In this document: one piece after another, positions 23,357 to 30,599 of the stretch
How the letters are laid out: every line of letters begins with the position of its first letter
Numbering within the stretch: position 1 is the stretch's first letter
Source: an uncultured Fusicatenibacter sp.
GTDB lineage: Bacteria > Bacillota > Clostridia > Lachnospirales > Lachnospiraceae
NCBI GenBank assembly: GCA_902493585.1
Contig: CABUPZ010000029.1
Location: 1 to 30,599, forward strand
Direction of reading: 5' to 3'
DNA length: 30,599 nt
Position numbers and translations under genes: made by a program
Notes under the pieces: model-generated
Databases searched by the model: none
What the model saw: the letters and a program-made list of their open reading frames with translations, nothing else
What the model was told of the DNA's origin: nothing

Positions 23357-24073
23357 ATGAAATTTGTCATTGAACATTTGTCGAAAAGCTTTGAGAAAAA
23401 AGAAGTTCTTAAAGATATCAATTTCACATTTGAAGAAGGAAAGATCTACGGGCTGCTCGGCAGGAATGGCGCTGGCAAAACAACCCTTTTCAATTGTCTG
23501 AATCGTGATCTGAAGGTAGACAGCGGCAGCTTTTATATAGATACAGACGGTGTTCGCCGTGAAGTATCAGCAAATGAAATCGGATATGTGCTGTCCACTC
23601 CTACCGTACCGGAATTCCTCACAGGCCGAGAATTCTTAAAGTTTTTTATGGACATCAATGAGAAGTCCATTAAAAATCCGAAAAGTATCGACGAGTATTT
23701 TGATTATATGAGCATTGAGCCGGAGGACCGTGATAAGCTTTTAAAAGACTATTCTCATGGTATGAAAAATAAAATGCAAATGCTTATCAACATCATCGCC
23801 CAGCCGAACATTCTGTTACTTGACGAGCCTTTAACATCTCTCGATGTCGTTGTGGCTGAAGAAATGAAGCAATTGCTTCGCTCGTTGAAGCAAAATCGTA
23901 TTACCATCTTCTCCACTCACATTATGGACTTGGCGCTTGATCTTTGTGATGAGATTGTACTGCTCAATCACGGCGTGCTGGAAGTTGTGGAGAAAACAGA
24001 TTTAGACAGCAGAGAATTTAAAGATAAGATTATAGCAGCACTGCGGGAGGAAGGAAATGAATCAGACGCTTAA
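23357..24073 (+). CDS. ABC-2 type transporter ATPase
   Basis: A 238-aa ABC ATPase. Walker A is GRNGAGKT (35-42) and Walker B is NILLLDEPLTSLD. The switch histidine lies in FSTHIMDLALDLCDEI. The signature motif is degenerate, YSHGMKNKM where LSGGQ is usual, a common variant in YxlF/EcsA-like exporters. GGAGG sits 9 bases upstream of the ATG. The last codons overlap the permease start. Together they form an export or immunity-type ABC system such as those next to bacteriocin or lantibiotic clusters, but no such cluster is here. AT-richer composition than its neighbours hints at horizontal acquisition. Confidence 0.85.
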   Translation: MKFVIEHLSKSFEKKEVLKDINFTFEEGKIYGLLGRNGAGKTTLFNCLNRDLKVDSGSFYIDTDGVRREVSANEIGYVLSTPTVPEFLTGREFLKFFMDINEKSIKNPKSIDEYFDYMSIEPEDRDKLLKDYSHGMKNKMQMLINIIAQPNILLLDEPLTSLDVVVAEEMKQLLRSLKQNRITIFSTHIMDLALDLCDEIVLLNHGVLEVVEKTDLDSREFKDKIIAALREEGNESDA

Positions 24074-25634
24074 AATATCATTCTCCCTGAAAAACACATA
24101 CCGGGTAAACGGTATTCTGTTTTCCTTAAAGCAGATTCCTCTCTTAAAGCGGCTGCTTCCGGCAACACTGTATAAAGTAAAGGCGCTTAAAATTTTTGCG
24201 AATATATTGTCCGTACTATGGGAAATTCTTTCTACATTCATCGGCAAGTTCCTTTACTTTGTTACGATGGTTTGCGGTATTGGTATCCTGTATAAAGAGC
24301 TGCCGGAGAATGAGGTGTTTCTGCATATTCTACTGCTTTTAACTGTGATCGGCAGCTTTACAAATACCAACCTTTTTAACCCGACAAAGGATAAGTATTA
24401 TGCGATGATTCTTATGGGGATGGACGCACGGGAATATACACTGGTAAACTATATCTACTCCATTCTGAAGGTTGTTATCGGATTTTTACCGTTCACGCTT
24501 CTATTTGGTATGGACAGAAGTGTGCCTTTGTGGTTTTGCCTGCTTCTGCCCCTTTGTATCGCAGGTATGAAGTTAACATATGCTGCTATAACTCTGTGGG
24601 ATTATGAAAAAAGAGGCTTTGGATACAACGAAAATAGGCTGTCTAAATATGTGTGGGGATGTATCGCTCTGCTTTTAGGTATTACCTATGCTCCGCCTGC
24701 CTTTGGATTTGCCGTGCCGGAAATGGTATCAACGATTCTCTTTTTAGTTTGTATCCCCTTGGGAGCAATCGGTCTGAAAAAGGTGCTGACCTTCCAGGAT
24801 TATTATGCAATCAACAAGGAATTATTGTCAGGCTTGACCAATCAGATGGACAGCACGGCACAGACTCAGCTTGTAAAACAGGTAAACGAAAAGAAAATTT
24901 CAACGGATACTTCCATTACCAGCAACCGTAAAGGCTTCGAATACCTGAATGAGTTGTTTATCAAAAGACACAAGAAGATACTTTGGAACTCGACGAAAAA
25001 GATTTCCTATGTGTGCGCCTTCCTTGTCGCTGCAGTGCTTGTGATCGTTTACTTGTTACCGGAGGAAAAATCCGACATCAACAAAATCGTGATGACTTGG
25101 CTTCCGTACTTTGTGTTTATTATGTACGCCATCAACCGTGGTACAACTTTTACTCAGGCTCTTTTTATGAACTGCGATCATAGTCTGCTGACCTATTCGT
25201 TTTATAAGCAGCCGAACTTTATATTGCGGCTGTTTCAGATTCGACTGCGTGAAATTATGAAGATCAACGCTGTTCCGGCAATGGTTATCGGCGTCGGACT
25301 GGCGCTGATCCTGTATGCTACCGGAGGAACGGACAATCCGCTGAACTATGTGGTGCTGGTTGTTTCTATCCTGTGTATGAGCCTGTTCTTCTCGATCCAT
25401 TACCTTACGATTTACTATCTGCTCCAGCCGTATAACGCCGGAACAGAGTTGAAAAGCGGCACATACCGTATTGTTTTGTCAGTAACCTATGTCGTCTGCT
25501 TAGCTTTCATGCAGCTGCGTATGCCAATTATGATCTTTGGAATAATGACGATTGTGTTCTGCGCGCTTTACAGCATAGTTGCGAGCATTTTGATATATCG
25601 TTTGGCGCCCAAAACATTTAGACTCAGGACATAA
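24057..25634 (+). CDS. ABC-2 type transporter permease
   Basis: A 525-aa membrane protein with about ten to twelve hydrophobic segments in two clusters (roughly residues 45-250 and 310-520) separated by a charged cytoplasmic stretch. It has no recognisable binding domain. Its ATG overlaps the last 17 bases of the ATPase gene and shares a GGAGGAAGG site, so translation is coupled. The ILMGMDAREYTLVNYIYSILK segment resembles the cytoplasmic coupling region of large ABC-2 permeases. The transported compound is not evident. It ends just before a decayed zinc-ribbon fragment. Confidence 0.8.
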   Translation: MNQTLKISFSLKNTYRVNGILFSLKQIPLLKRLLPATLYKVKALKIFANILSVLWEILSTFIGKFLYFVTMVCGIGILYKELPENEVFLHILLLLTVIGSFTNTNLFNPTKDKYYAMILMGMDAREYTLVNYIYSILKVVIGFLPFTLLFGMDRSVPLWFCLLLPLCIAGMKLTYAAITLWDYEKRGFGYNENRLSKYVWGCIALLLGITYAPPAFGFAVPEMVSTILFLVCIPLGAIGLKKVLTFQDYYAINKELLSGLTNQMDSTAQTQLVKQVNEKKISTDTSITSNRKGFEYLNELFIKRHKKILWNSTKKISYVCAFLVAAVLVIVYLLPEEKSDINKIVMTWLPYFVFIMYAINRGTTFTQALFMNCDHSLLTYSFYKQPNFILRLFQIRLREIMKINAVPAMVIGVGLALILYATGGTDNPLNYVVLVVSILCMSLFFSIHYLTIYYLLQPYNAGTELKSGTYRIVLSVTYVVCLAFMQLRMPIMIFGIMTIVFCALYSIVASILIYRLAPKTFRLRT

Positions 25635-25827
25635 GATAGCGGCTTGGTTGCCGGCAATCTTATCGGATGAAAATAAGCTGTTCAGCGGTCGGATTGGCAA
25701 GCCGAAGACAGCAATTTGCCCGAAATGCGGTGAAGTTTCCATCTATGTCAAAGATGTGGAAAACGCAAATCCGGTCATTTCAGCCTTGACGGTTGCCCGC
25801 TGTCCCGCTACTTTTCCAGGAGTGTGA
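25633..25827 (+). pseudogene. Zinc-ribbon protein C-terminal fragment
   Basis: An open frame without a start runs right after the permease stop and includes LSDENKLFSGRIGKPKTAIC, then PKCGEVSIYVKDVENA. The CPKCGE pair and the GRIGKPKTAICPKCGE order match my memory of a small zinc-ribbon protein family in Clostridia; the partner cysteine pair is missing. The frame ends at a TGA at 25825-25827 after an unrelated tail. It is probably a leftover of a gene cut by recombination. An imperfect stem (ATAAGAT at 25631 with ATCTTAT ending 25663) at the join could also end the ABC transcript. Confidence 0.5.
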
Positions 25828-25908
25828 CCACAACTTCGGAACACTTTGTCCACAAGTCGGAGCGCAGGACGAGGGACAGGGGCTTTCATATACGCCCTGC
25901 CTGCAGAT

Positions 25909-25963
25909 GAAACAAGGGCTGCGCTTGCGCGGATCCACCCCACACAAGCACAGCCCTTGTTTC
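25909..25963. repeat. 19-bp inverted repeat with one mismatch
   Basis: GAAACAAGGGCTGCGCTTG (25909-25927) pairs with CAAGCACAGCCCTTGTTTC (25945-25963). No T-run follows on either strand, so it is not a textbook terminator and may be a mobile-element end or repetitive palindrome. Confidence 0.5.
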
Positions 25964-25973
25964 CTACCGCTTC

Positions 25974-26270
25974 CTACTTATATTTTGTCAATATATTCAT
26001 AGAATTTCGGTTTGTACGCTTCGGCTCTCTTGGCAATATTAGAAAGCAATACCACAGTCTCCTGAAACAGTGCCCTATTCCCCAGACATTTTCGATGTAC
26101 CGCGGATGAGCAGAATCCGGTTCTATCTTGGCTCTAAGATGGCTGATGTTTGTCATGATATTATTCTTTTCGTAAGCGTATGGCTCATCCCTCACGGGTT
26201 CATAAATTTGGAAGTACATGAAGACTCGTTCAGGCCCGCTGACAAGATACAAAAGAATATTAGAATCCAC
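25974..26270 (-). pseudogene. OmpR-family response regulator C-terminal fragment
   Basis: The frame encodes a decayed winged-helix DNA-binding domain. The order QIYEPVRDEPYAYEKNNIM, TNISHLRAKIEPDS and PRYIENVWGIGHCF matches the OmpR/PhoB trans_reg_C domain (recognition helix and the VWG(V/I)GY hairpin, here with Y replaced by H). The receiver domain is missing: an in-frame TGA stands just upstream of the first codon. The tail past GHCF is unrelated, implying a frameshift. Direction and location next to the flavodoxin gene suggest an old two-component gene destroyed by rearrangement. Confidence 0.65.
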
Positions 26271-26287
26271 ATACCATCCTCATTTTT

Positions 26288-27007
26288 TTATAATCCAAGT
26301 CCTTCTACCCATTCCTGAACATCCGCCTGGTCAGCTCCTGACCGGAATCTCTCTCCATCCTGCCAGTCGCCTGTACCTGCCAGATCTGCCAGCAGATTTC
26401 CGCTGTCACCGATTCCTGAAGATGAGGAAGTACAGAACGGAATCACCGTTTTCCCTGTAAAATCATTATTCTCTACAAACGTATTCATCGGCCATGCGGC
26501 GATGCCCCACCAGATCGGATACCCGATGAAAACCGTATCATAGGAATCCCAGTTTTCCACTTCTGTTGTCACAAGCTCTACGTCTCTTAAGCTCTCATCC
26601 GCATATTCCTGAGAAACACGGCTGTTGTCATCTGTCCAGTTCAGATCATCGTCTGTATACGGCTCTGCCGGTTCTACTTCGAAGAGGTCTCCTCCTGTAG
26701 CATCCGCGATATAATTTGCCACTTCCTCTGTGTTTCCTGTTGCGGAATAGTAGACGACCAGTACATTTCCTGATCCGGAAGCTGCATCCGTGCTGTCCTC
26801 TGTTCCAGGCTGTGCTGCATCTGCATCATCCGAACTGTCTGCTGTGCTTTCCTGATTTTCTTCCGCAACCGCATTATCTGCACCGGCATTCTGTGTATTA
26901 TCTGCACTGGCATTCTGTGTATTATCTGTATTAGAACTGCACCCAGCCAGAAGCCCGATCGTTGTCAAACCTACGAGTAACATAGAGAGTATTTTTTTCG
27001 CTTTCAT
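26288..27007 (-). CDS. Flavodoxin-like lipoprotein (first copy)
   Basis: A 239-aa surface flavodoxin. A signal peptide with lipobox LLAGC is followed by a ~60-residue linker rich in N, D, A, E and S, including a short tandem repeat (ADNTQNAS/ADNTQNAG). The flavodoxin domain starts with VLVVYYSATGNTEEVANYI, where SATGNT is the FMN phosphate loop. FIGYPIWWGIAAWPMNTFVE and TVIPFCTSSSSGIGDS are the further FMN-binding loops of the flavodoxin_4 type. Such proteins carry electrons at the outer face of the membrane. The start at 27007 is chosen by AAAGGA upstream and by signal-peptide geometry. Its own promoter module lies at 27058-27112. Confidence 0.85.
   Translation of the reverse strand: MKAKKILSMLLVGLTTIGLLAGCSSNTDNTQNASADNTQNAGADNAVAEENQESTADSSDDADAAQPGTEDSTDAASGSGNVLVVYYSATGNTEEVANYIADATGGDLFEVEPAEPYTDDDLNWTDDNSRVSQEYADESLRDVELVTTEVENWDSYDTVFIGYPIWWGIAAWPMNTFVENNDFTGKTVIPFCTSSSSGIGDSGNLLADLAGTGDWQDGERFRSGADQADVQEWVEGLGL
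26885..26928. repeat. Coding tandem repeat in flavodoxin linker
   Basis: A 20-base sequence at 26885-26904 recurs exactly at 26909-26928 (period 24 bases, 8 codons) inside the linker. It encodes the repeated NTQNA unit and could change length by slippage. Confidence 0.6.
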
Positions 27008-27057
27008 TATGGTCACATTTCCTTTCATAATTTATTTTCACTGTTCTTTGTTACCAG

Positions 27058-27112
27058 TTCAGTATAGCTGAAAACCTATGCTTTGAGAATTTTCCATTGG
27101 TTATTCAGTATG
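27058..27112 (-). promoter_or_regulatory. Promoter module of first flavodoxin gene
   Basis: TTCTCA (27089-27084) and TATACT (27066-27061) are 17 bases apart on the minus strand. AATGGAAAATTC (27098-27087) overlaps the -35, and two CAGTA-containing plus-strand repeats (27060 and 27106) are 46 bases apart. The same layout precedes the second flavodoxin gene. Confidence 0.65.
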
Positions 27113-27796
27113 AACCCTCCGGTATATGCTCTGAAGTCCTTTGTTCAGATAATAGCCGAGGAATATCAACATACCCATCGCTGCCGCATAATCCAGAATA
27201 AAGAAAATGACAGGTTCAGAATAATCAAAAAAAACAAAATGTACCTGAAGGAAAAGATAACTTGCGATATTCCTTTTTACAAATGCATAAAGCCCATATA
27301 ACGCTACTGCCGCGCCCAAAATTCTCAGAATCCATGTTCTTATATTCCGAGTTTGCCCTTTCACCGATTTTGAGGACTGTTTTCCTGCCACTGACATGAT
27401 CATCCGCCAGTGGATTCCAAGATGCAGAGACATCAGGACAAATCCCCAATAGGCACAGGTCATATGGATTCTTCCGGCAAGTGCGCTTATTCCTCTGATA
27501 TTTATAAAATCAAATACATGACGGGACAAGATGATCCCGCTTAACATGGAGCCCAGAATACTGATCACGAGAAGACAGACAAGAATCGTCTGCATGATAC
27601 GGACAGCAGTGTATTTTCCTCTTCCGATATGTCCGGTCCATTTCCTGTTCAGGATATGGTGAATGATAAGAACAACAAACATCCCAACGCCGATCCATTC
27701 ATGGGCCGTTTCTCCTACCAGCTCGTAGGGCATGAGAAGTAATAGCGCCGCAGTGAGCAGTATATCAATTACTATCTTAAATTTCTGCGTGTTCAT
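27101..27796 (-). CDS. DUF4405 membrane protein (cytochrome b-like)
   Basis: A 231-aa membrane protein of the DUF4405 family with about six transmembrane helices. Histidines lie at positions suited to haem or quinone contact: HEW in the second helix, IIHHILNRKW, RIHMTCAYWGF and SLHLGIHWRMI. Proteins of this type resemble small cytochrome b-like subunits. It lies 15 bases after the stop of one flavodoxin-lipoprotein gene and is followed by another, so it may be the membrane electron donor or anchor for them. AGGAGG (a little far, about 12 bases) precedes the ATG. The electron-transfer role is inferred from context. Confidence 0.75.
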   Translation of the reverse strand: MNTQKFKIVIDILLTAALLLLMPYELVGETAHEWIGVGMFVVLIIHHILNRKWTGHIGRGKYTAVRIMQTILVCLLVISILGSMLSGIILSRHVFDFINIRGISALAGRIHMTCAYWGFVLMSLHLGIHWRMIMSVAGKQSSKSVKGQTRNIRTWILRILGAAVALYGLYAFVKRNIASYLFLQVHFVFFDYSEPVIFFILDYAAAMGMLIFLGYYLNKGLQSIYRRVHTE

Positions 27797-27811
27797 AACG
27801 GTATGTTCCTC

Positions 27812-28393
27812 CTAATATCCCAGTTCGTTCAGCCAGGGCTCAATATCCGCCTCATCGTTTGTTGTCAGACCATCTGCAATCACAGCATCCGGAGCCAGTT
27901 CACTGAAAATGTGAAGGCTGTTGTCAATGGAATCACTGGCGCTGGTACAGAATGGTACGATGGTCTTCCCACTGAAATCAAAAGATTCCAGAAACGTATC
28001 GATCACCATCGGTGCTTCATCAAACCAGATCGGATAGCCGACAAAAATCGTATCGTAATCATCAACACTGTCTAAATCTACCGTAATCTCCGGGTGGACA
28101 TTATTTTCAAGTTCTTCCTCGCCCTCCTCTGATGCATCCTCATAGGGAGTCGCTCTCTCAATCTCAACGAGTGTTCCTCCGGTCTTCTCGGTAATCTGCT
28201 GCGCAACCTCTTCCGTATTCCCCGTATAGGAGAAATAGGCAATCAATGTACTCTGAGTTTCATTATCATCGCTTACATTTTCGCTGTCCGACACATTCTC
28301 CTCTGTATTTTCCGTCGAACCCGCACAGGCGGTGAGGGAAACTGCAAACGCTGCCATACTGATAAATACAAATATCTTCTTCCAGTTCTTCAT
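27812..28393 (-). CDS. Flavodoxin-like lipoprotein (second copy)
   Basis: A 193-aa surface flavodoxin with signal peptide and lipobox LTAC, a shorter acidic linker, then LIAYFSYTGNTEEVAQQI; SYTGNT is the FMN phosphate loop. FVGYPIWFDEAPMVIDTFLE and TIVPFCTSASDSIDNS are the other FMN loops. It is related to the other flavodoxin in this cluster but about 45 residues shorter, mainly in the linker, so it is an old paralogue. The ATG at 28393 has AAGGAG 10 bases upstream. It heads a transcript with the DUF4405 gene. Confidence 0.85.
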   Translation of the reverse strand: MKNWKKIFVFISMAAFAVSLTACAGSTENTEENVSDSENVSDDNETQSTLIAYFSYTGNTEEVAQQITEKTGGTLVEIERATPYEDASEEGEEELENNVHPEITVDLDSVDDYDTIFVGYPIWFDEAPMVIDTFLESFDFSGKTIVPFCTSASDSIDNSLHIFSELAPDAVIADGLTTNDEADIEPWLNELGY

Positions 28394-28440
28394 ATCTTCC
28401 ATTCTCCTTATCTATTTCAACCAAGCCCTCTGACTACATG

Positions 28441-28496
28441 TTCAGTATAATAATGAACAGAGCTATTGTGAATTTTCCATTTGTTTTGCAGTATTA
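28441..28496 (-). promoter_or_regulatory. Promoter module of second flavodoxin gene
   Basis: TTCACA (28472-28467) and TATACT (28449-28444) are 17 bases apart on the minus strand, with AATGGAAAATTC (28481-28470) overlapping the -35. CAGTA repeats on the plus strand (28443 and 28489) are 46 bases apart. Every distance equals that at 27058-27112. Confidence 0.68.
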
Positions 28497-28520
28497 ACCT
28501 GTAAGTTAGCTCATATCAAT

Positions 28521-28914
28521 TCAGTAATCCAAATATAAAGCAATACGGAACCCGAAATTATCGTGCGTCATGGATGGTATACAGGTCGCAGCTTTCTTCT
28601 TGATATGCCGGATCAATCCACTGCATGACAGCATCCCCACTGCACTCCATACATGAACGTATTCGTTACACTTGTATCATCGTTTAATGTATCAAAATTT
28701 CCCGCAAGTTCTATTGCCCCGTCGGGATTGTCCTCCGTTCCTTCTGCCGCAATTTTCTCGTTCATTTCGCCGTTTTTCGACCACGTAACATGATTGAATA
28801 CTTCCACTCCCTGTTTGACCACTACGTTTCCATTCTCTTTGGCCGCTTCAAACCGCCCTACATAGAAACCGCCATTTTCTCTGACACTTGCATACATTTC
28901 CTGCGCTTCCGTCT
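28521..28914 (-). pseudogene. Surface-protein fragment (GGFYxGRxEA type)
   Basis: A broken reading frame resembling the tail of large secreted clostridial proteins that have SUMF1-like C-terminal domains: TEAQEMYASVRENGGFYVGR, then EVFNHVTWS and TNTFMYGVQW. The frame breaks at a G4 run (28635-28638), where one G fewer restores DAVMQWIDPAY. A second shift near 28560 is needed to reach DNFGFRIALYLDY and the TGA at 28521-28523. The front of the protein is missing, replaced by transposase-derived DNA beyond 28914. Confidence 0.6.
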
Positions 28915-28920
28915 GTAAGC

Positions 28921-29106
28921 CGGTATTACGAGCGAACGGGGCATTATCCGGAACAGCTTTTGGTGGATCAAATCTATCGCACGCGCGAAAACAGAGTCTT
29001 TTGCAAACAATACGGGATAAGGATGTCAGGACCGAAGTTGGGACGTCCGGCAGCAAAACAACAAAGCCGAAACGAAAAGGAACAGGAATACCAGAATAAC
29101 ACGTAG
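28921..29106 (+). mobile_element. IS5/IS1182-type transposase C-terminal remnant
   Basis: Plus-strand frame containing RYYERTGHYPEQLLVDQIYR, TRENRVFCKQYGIRMSGP and LGRPAAKQQSRNEKEQ, a pattern typical of DDE transposases of the IS5/IS1182 type (the D in LLVDQIYR may be a catalytic aspartate). The N-terminal part and terminal repeats are absent. It abuts the surface-protein remnant, so an insertion followed by deletion probably created both fragments. Confidence 0.65.
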
Positions 29107-29204
29107 CTCGGATAGGGATAGAACGTGAATTCAGTTTAGAGGAGCACAGCTTTTGCTGATGTGTGATAAAGAAGTAATAGAAGTGTAAAAAATTTTGCCG
29201 TTGC

Positions 29205-29235
29205 TATCCGGCACTTAGCTCTTGTGCCGGATAGG
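29205..29235. terminator. Stem-loop after recombinase gene
   Basis: CTATCCGGCAC (29205-29215) and GTGCCGGATAG (29225-29235) form a perfect 11-bp stem with a 9-base loop, 9 bases past the recombinase stop. On the minus strand a TTTTTT run follows about 14 bases later, so the distance is somewhat long for a classical terminator. Confidence 0.55.
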
Positions 29236-29243
29236 TCGAGCGG

Positions 29244-30599
29244 TTATTCGGGCAAGTCAATCTTGCCGACAAAGCTGTAATAAATCTCAATGTCCTGCCT
29301 GCGGGTGCCGTTCTCATCATAGCTGCACTCATGCACCACAATTTTCTCGATCATTTCCCGCAAGAGAGTGGGGGTCAGTTCTTCAAAGGCAAGGTGCTTG
29401 CGGACAATGCCCATAAATTTCTCGGCGTTGACGGTAGCTGCCTGTGACTTGTCCAGTTCGGCTTGCAGGGCGGCGGCTCTCTTTTTCAGCTCCGCTTGCT
29501 CGGCTTCGTAGTCAGCCGACAGTTCCATGAAACGCTCATCGCTGATTTTGCCGTTTACATTGTCCTCATACAGCCGCTTGATAATGCGGCTGATTTCAGA
29601 AATGCGTTCCTGCGCCTGTTCAAGCTGCTTGATGGCTGCGGCGGTCTTTCGCTTGCCGCCGATCTCGTTCTGCTGGACAAGTAGTTTCACAAACCGGCTC
29701 TCATGCTTGGCTGCGTATTCGGTCACTTGCCGGAGATTTGCCAGGACACCAGCGGTCAACAGATCGGTGCGGATAAAGTGCGCCGTACAGTTGCGGGTGC
29801 GCTTCTTGTAGCTGCCGCAGATGTAGCAATCCTGCTTGCGGTCTTTGTTCTGATACCGCTGCTGATACAGCACATGGCCGCAGTCAGCGCAGAACAAAAT
29901 CCCGGAGAACAGCCCCACTTCATCGTAGCGGTTGGGGCGTTTGCGCTGCTTGCGGAGTTCCTGCACCCGTTCCCATGTTTCTTTGTCAATGATAGGCTCA
30001 TGCTGGTTCTCAAAAATCACCTGTTTTTCAATGGGATTTTCTACGCTGTGCTTGACCTTGTAGGACACCTTTTCTGTCTTGAAGTTCACCAGACAGCCCG
30101 TATATTCCCGGTTTTCCAACAGGTGGACAACGGTGTTTGTCGCCCATTTGCACTCATAGCCGGGGTGATAGCGGCGTGTGCTGCCCGTCCTGCGGTATTC
30201 CAGCGTCCCCGGCGTGGGGATTTGCTGCTCGGTCAGCATACGGGCAATCTTGGTCGGACCGTTCCCGGCAAGGCAAAGCTGATAAATCTGCCGCACCACC
30301 GGGGCGGCTTCCTCGTCTATGATGAAATTTTCGTTTTCGTCCATGAGATAGCCATAGACTGCTTTGCTGGTAACAGGTTTCCCACTCATGCCTTTTGACC
30401 TCTTTACTGCTCGGATTTTCTTGCTGGTATCTCTTACCAGCCATTCGTTAAATAAGTTGCGCAGTGGGGTAAAATCGTTGTCTATGCCCCCGTTTTCGCT
30501 GTCCACATTGTCGTTGACGGCGATAAAGCGGACGCCTTTCTGCGGGAACAGCATTTCGGTATAAAACCCCACTTGCAGGTAGTTTCGCCCTAACCTCGA
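29244..30599 (-). CDS. Large serine recombinase (Tn1549/Tn4451 TndX-type), partial
   Basis: The frame stays open to the right edge of the window (reading SRLGRNYLQVGFYTEML at the edge), so the N-terminal part with the catalytic serine lies outside. Visible are the end of the resolvase domain (GVRFIAVNDNVDS), the recombinase domain (PVTSKAVYGYLMDENE, NREYTGCLVNFKTEKVSYK), a zinc-ribbon with CADCGH and CYICGSYKKRTRNC, a long coiled coil, and a C-terminal DUF4368-type domain ending in VGKIDLPE. Such enzymes excise and integrate conjugative or mobilizable transposons. GC content is higher than in the DNA just to the left. The rest of the element presumably continues to the right. Confidence 0.88.
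   Translation of the reverse strand, partial: SRLGRNYLQVGFYTEMLFPQKGVRFIAVNDNVDSENGGIDNDFTPLRNLFNEWLVRDTSKKIRAVKRSKGMSGKPVTSKAVYGYLMDENENFIIDEEAAPVVRQIYQLCLAGNGPTKIARMLTEQQIPTPGTLEYRRTGSTRRYHPGYECKWATNTVVHLLENREYTGCLVNFKTEKVSYKVKHSVENPIEKQVIFENQHEPIIDKETWERVQELRKQRKRPNRYDEVGLFSGILFCADCGHVLYQQRYQNKDRKQDCYICGSYKKRTRNCTAHFIRTDLLTAGVLANLRQVTEYAAKHESRFVKLLVQQNEIGGKRKTAAAIKQLEQAQERISEISRIIKRLYEDNVNGKISDERFMELSADYEAEQAELKKRAAALQAELDKSQAATVNAEKFMGIVRKHLAFEELTPTLLREMIEKIVVHECSYDENGTRRQDIEIYYSFVGKIDLPE

Noticed and set aside
25743..25943. Minus-strand 66-codon ORF opposite the zinc-ribbon fragment
   Set aside because: No ribosome binding site and no recognisable family; the stretch overlaps the decay zone and its palindrome.
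1..30599. CRISPR array, rRNA or tRNA genes
   Set aside because: No regularly spaced repeats longer than about 20 bases with unique spacers, and no tRNA or rRNA signature was recognised on reading.

Overview
The window looks like chromosomal DNA from a Gram-positive anaerobe of the Lachnospiraceae/Clostridia. The basis is strong AGGAGG-type ribosome binding sites, lipoproteins with LxGC lipoboxes, a eukaryote-type HisA, a DUF1015 protein, AgrC/AgrA-like signalling genes, and a Tn1549/Tn4451-type large serine recombinase at the right edge. No species can be named from sequence alone, and no rRNA, tRNA or CRISPR array was seen.

Left third (1-10.9 kb): ordinary housekeeping and accessory genes, almost all on the minus strand. 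hisA is on the plus strand. The rest are a MATE exporter behind a terminator-like leader hairpin; a histidine phosphotransfer (HPt) protein with a response regulator carrying an HD-GYP domain; a DUF1015 protein; an XRE-type membrane regulator whose C-terminus seems to require a -1 slip on A8 runs; and a run of genes ThrE-large, ThrE-small, P-loop kinase, second MATE exporter and nth.

Middle (11-19.2 kb): a compact phosphonate-type locus. A DeoR regulator lies upstream of an operon holding a hydroxyethylphosphonate dehydrogenase/phosphonoacetaldehyde reductase-like iron alcohol dehydrogenase, a PhnD-like lipoprotein, a PhnC-like ATPase and two PhnE-like permeases. A D-2-hydroxyacid dehydrogenase is divergent from DeoR. 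No known C-P-cleaving enzyme lies within the window, so the imported compound and its fate are open. Beyond it is a UroD-type corrinoid methyltransferase, followed by a radical-SAM remnant and divergent from an AraC regulator.

Right third (20.2-30.6 kb): accessory and mosaic DNA. An AgrC-like kinase and LytTR regulator sit beside a small PH-like protein whose promoter carries two TTTGGCGAA direct repeats exactly 21 bp apart, as expected for a LytTR operator. An ABC-2 type ATPase/permease pair follows, then a graveyard of fragments (zinc-ribbon tail, OmpR-type regulator tail, surface-protein tail, transposase tail). These surround a redox cluster of two flavodoxin lipoproteins and a DUF4405 membrane protein, and both flavodoxin genes carry the same promoter module. 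The window ends inside a serine recombinase gene, probably one end of a conjugative or mobilizable element lying mostly outside the window.
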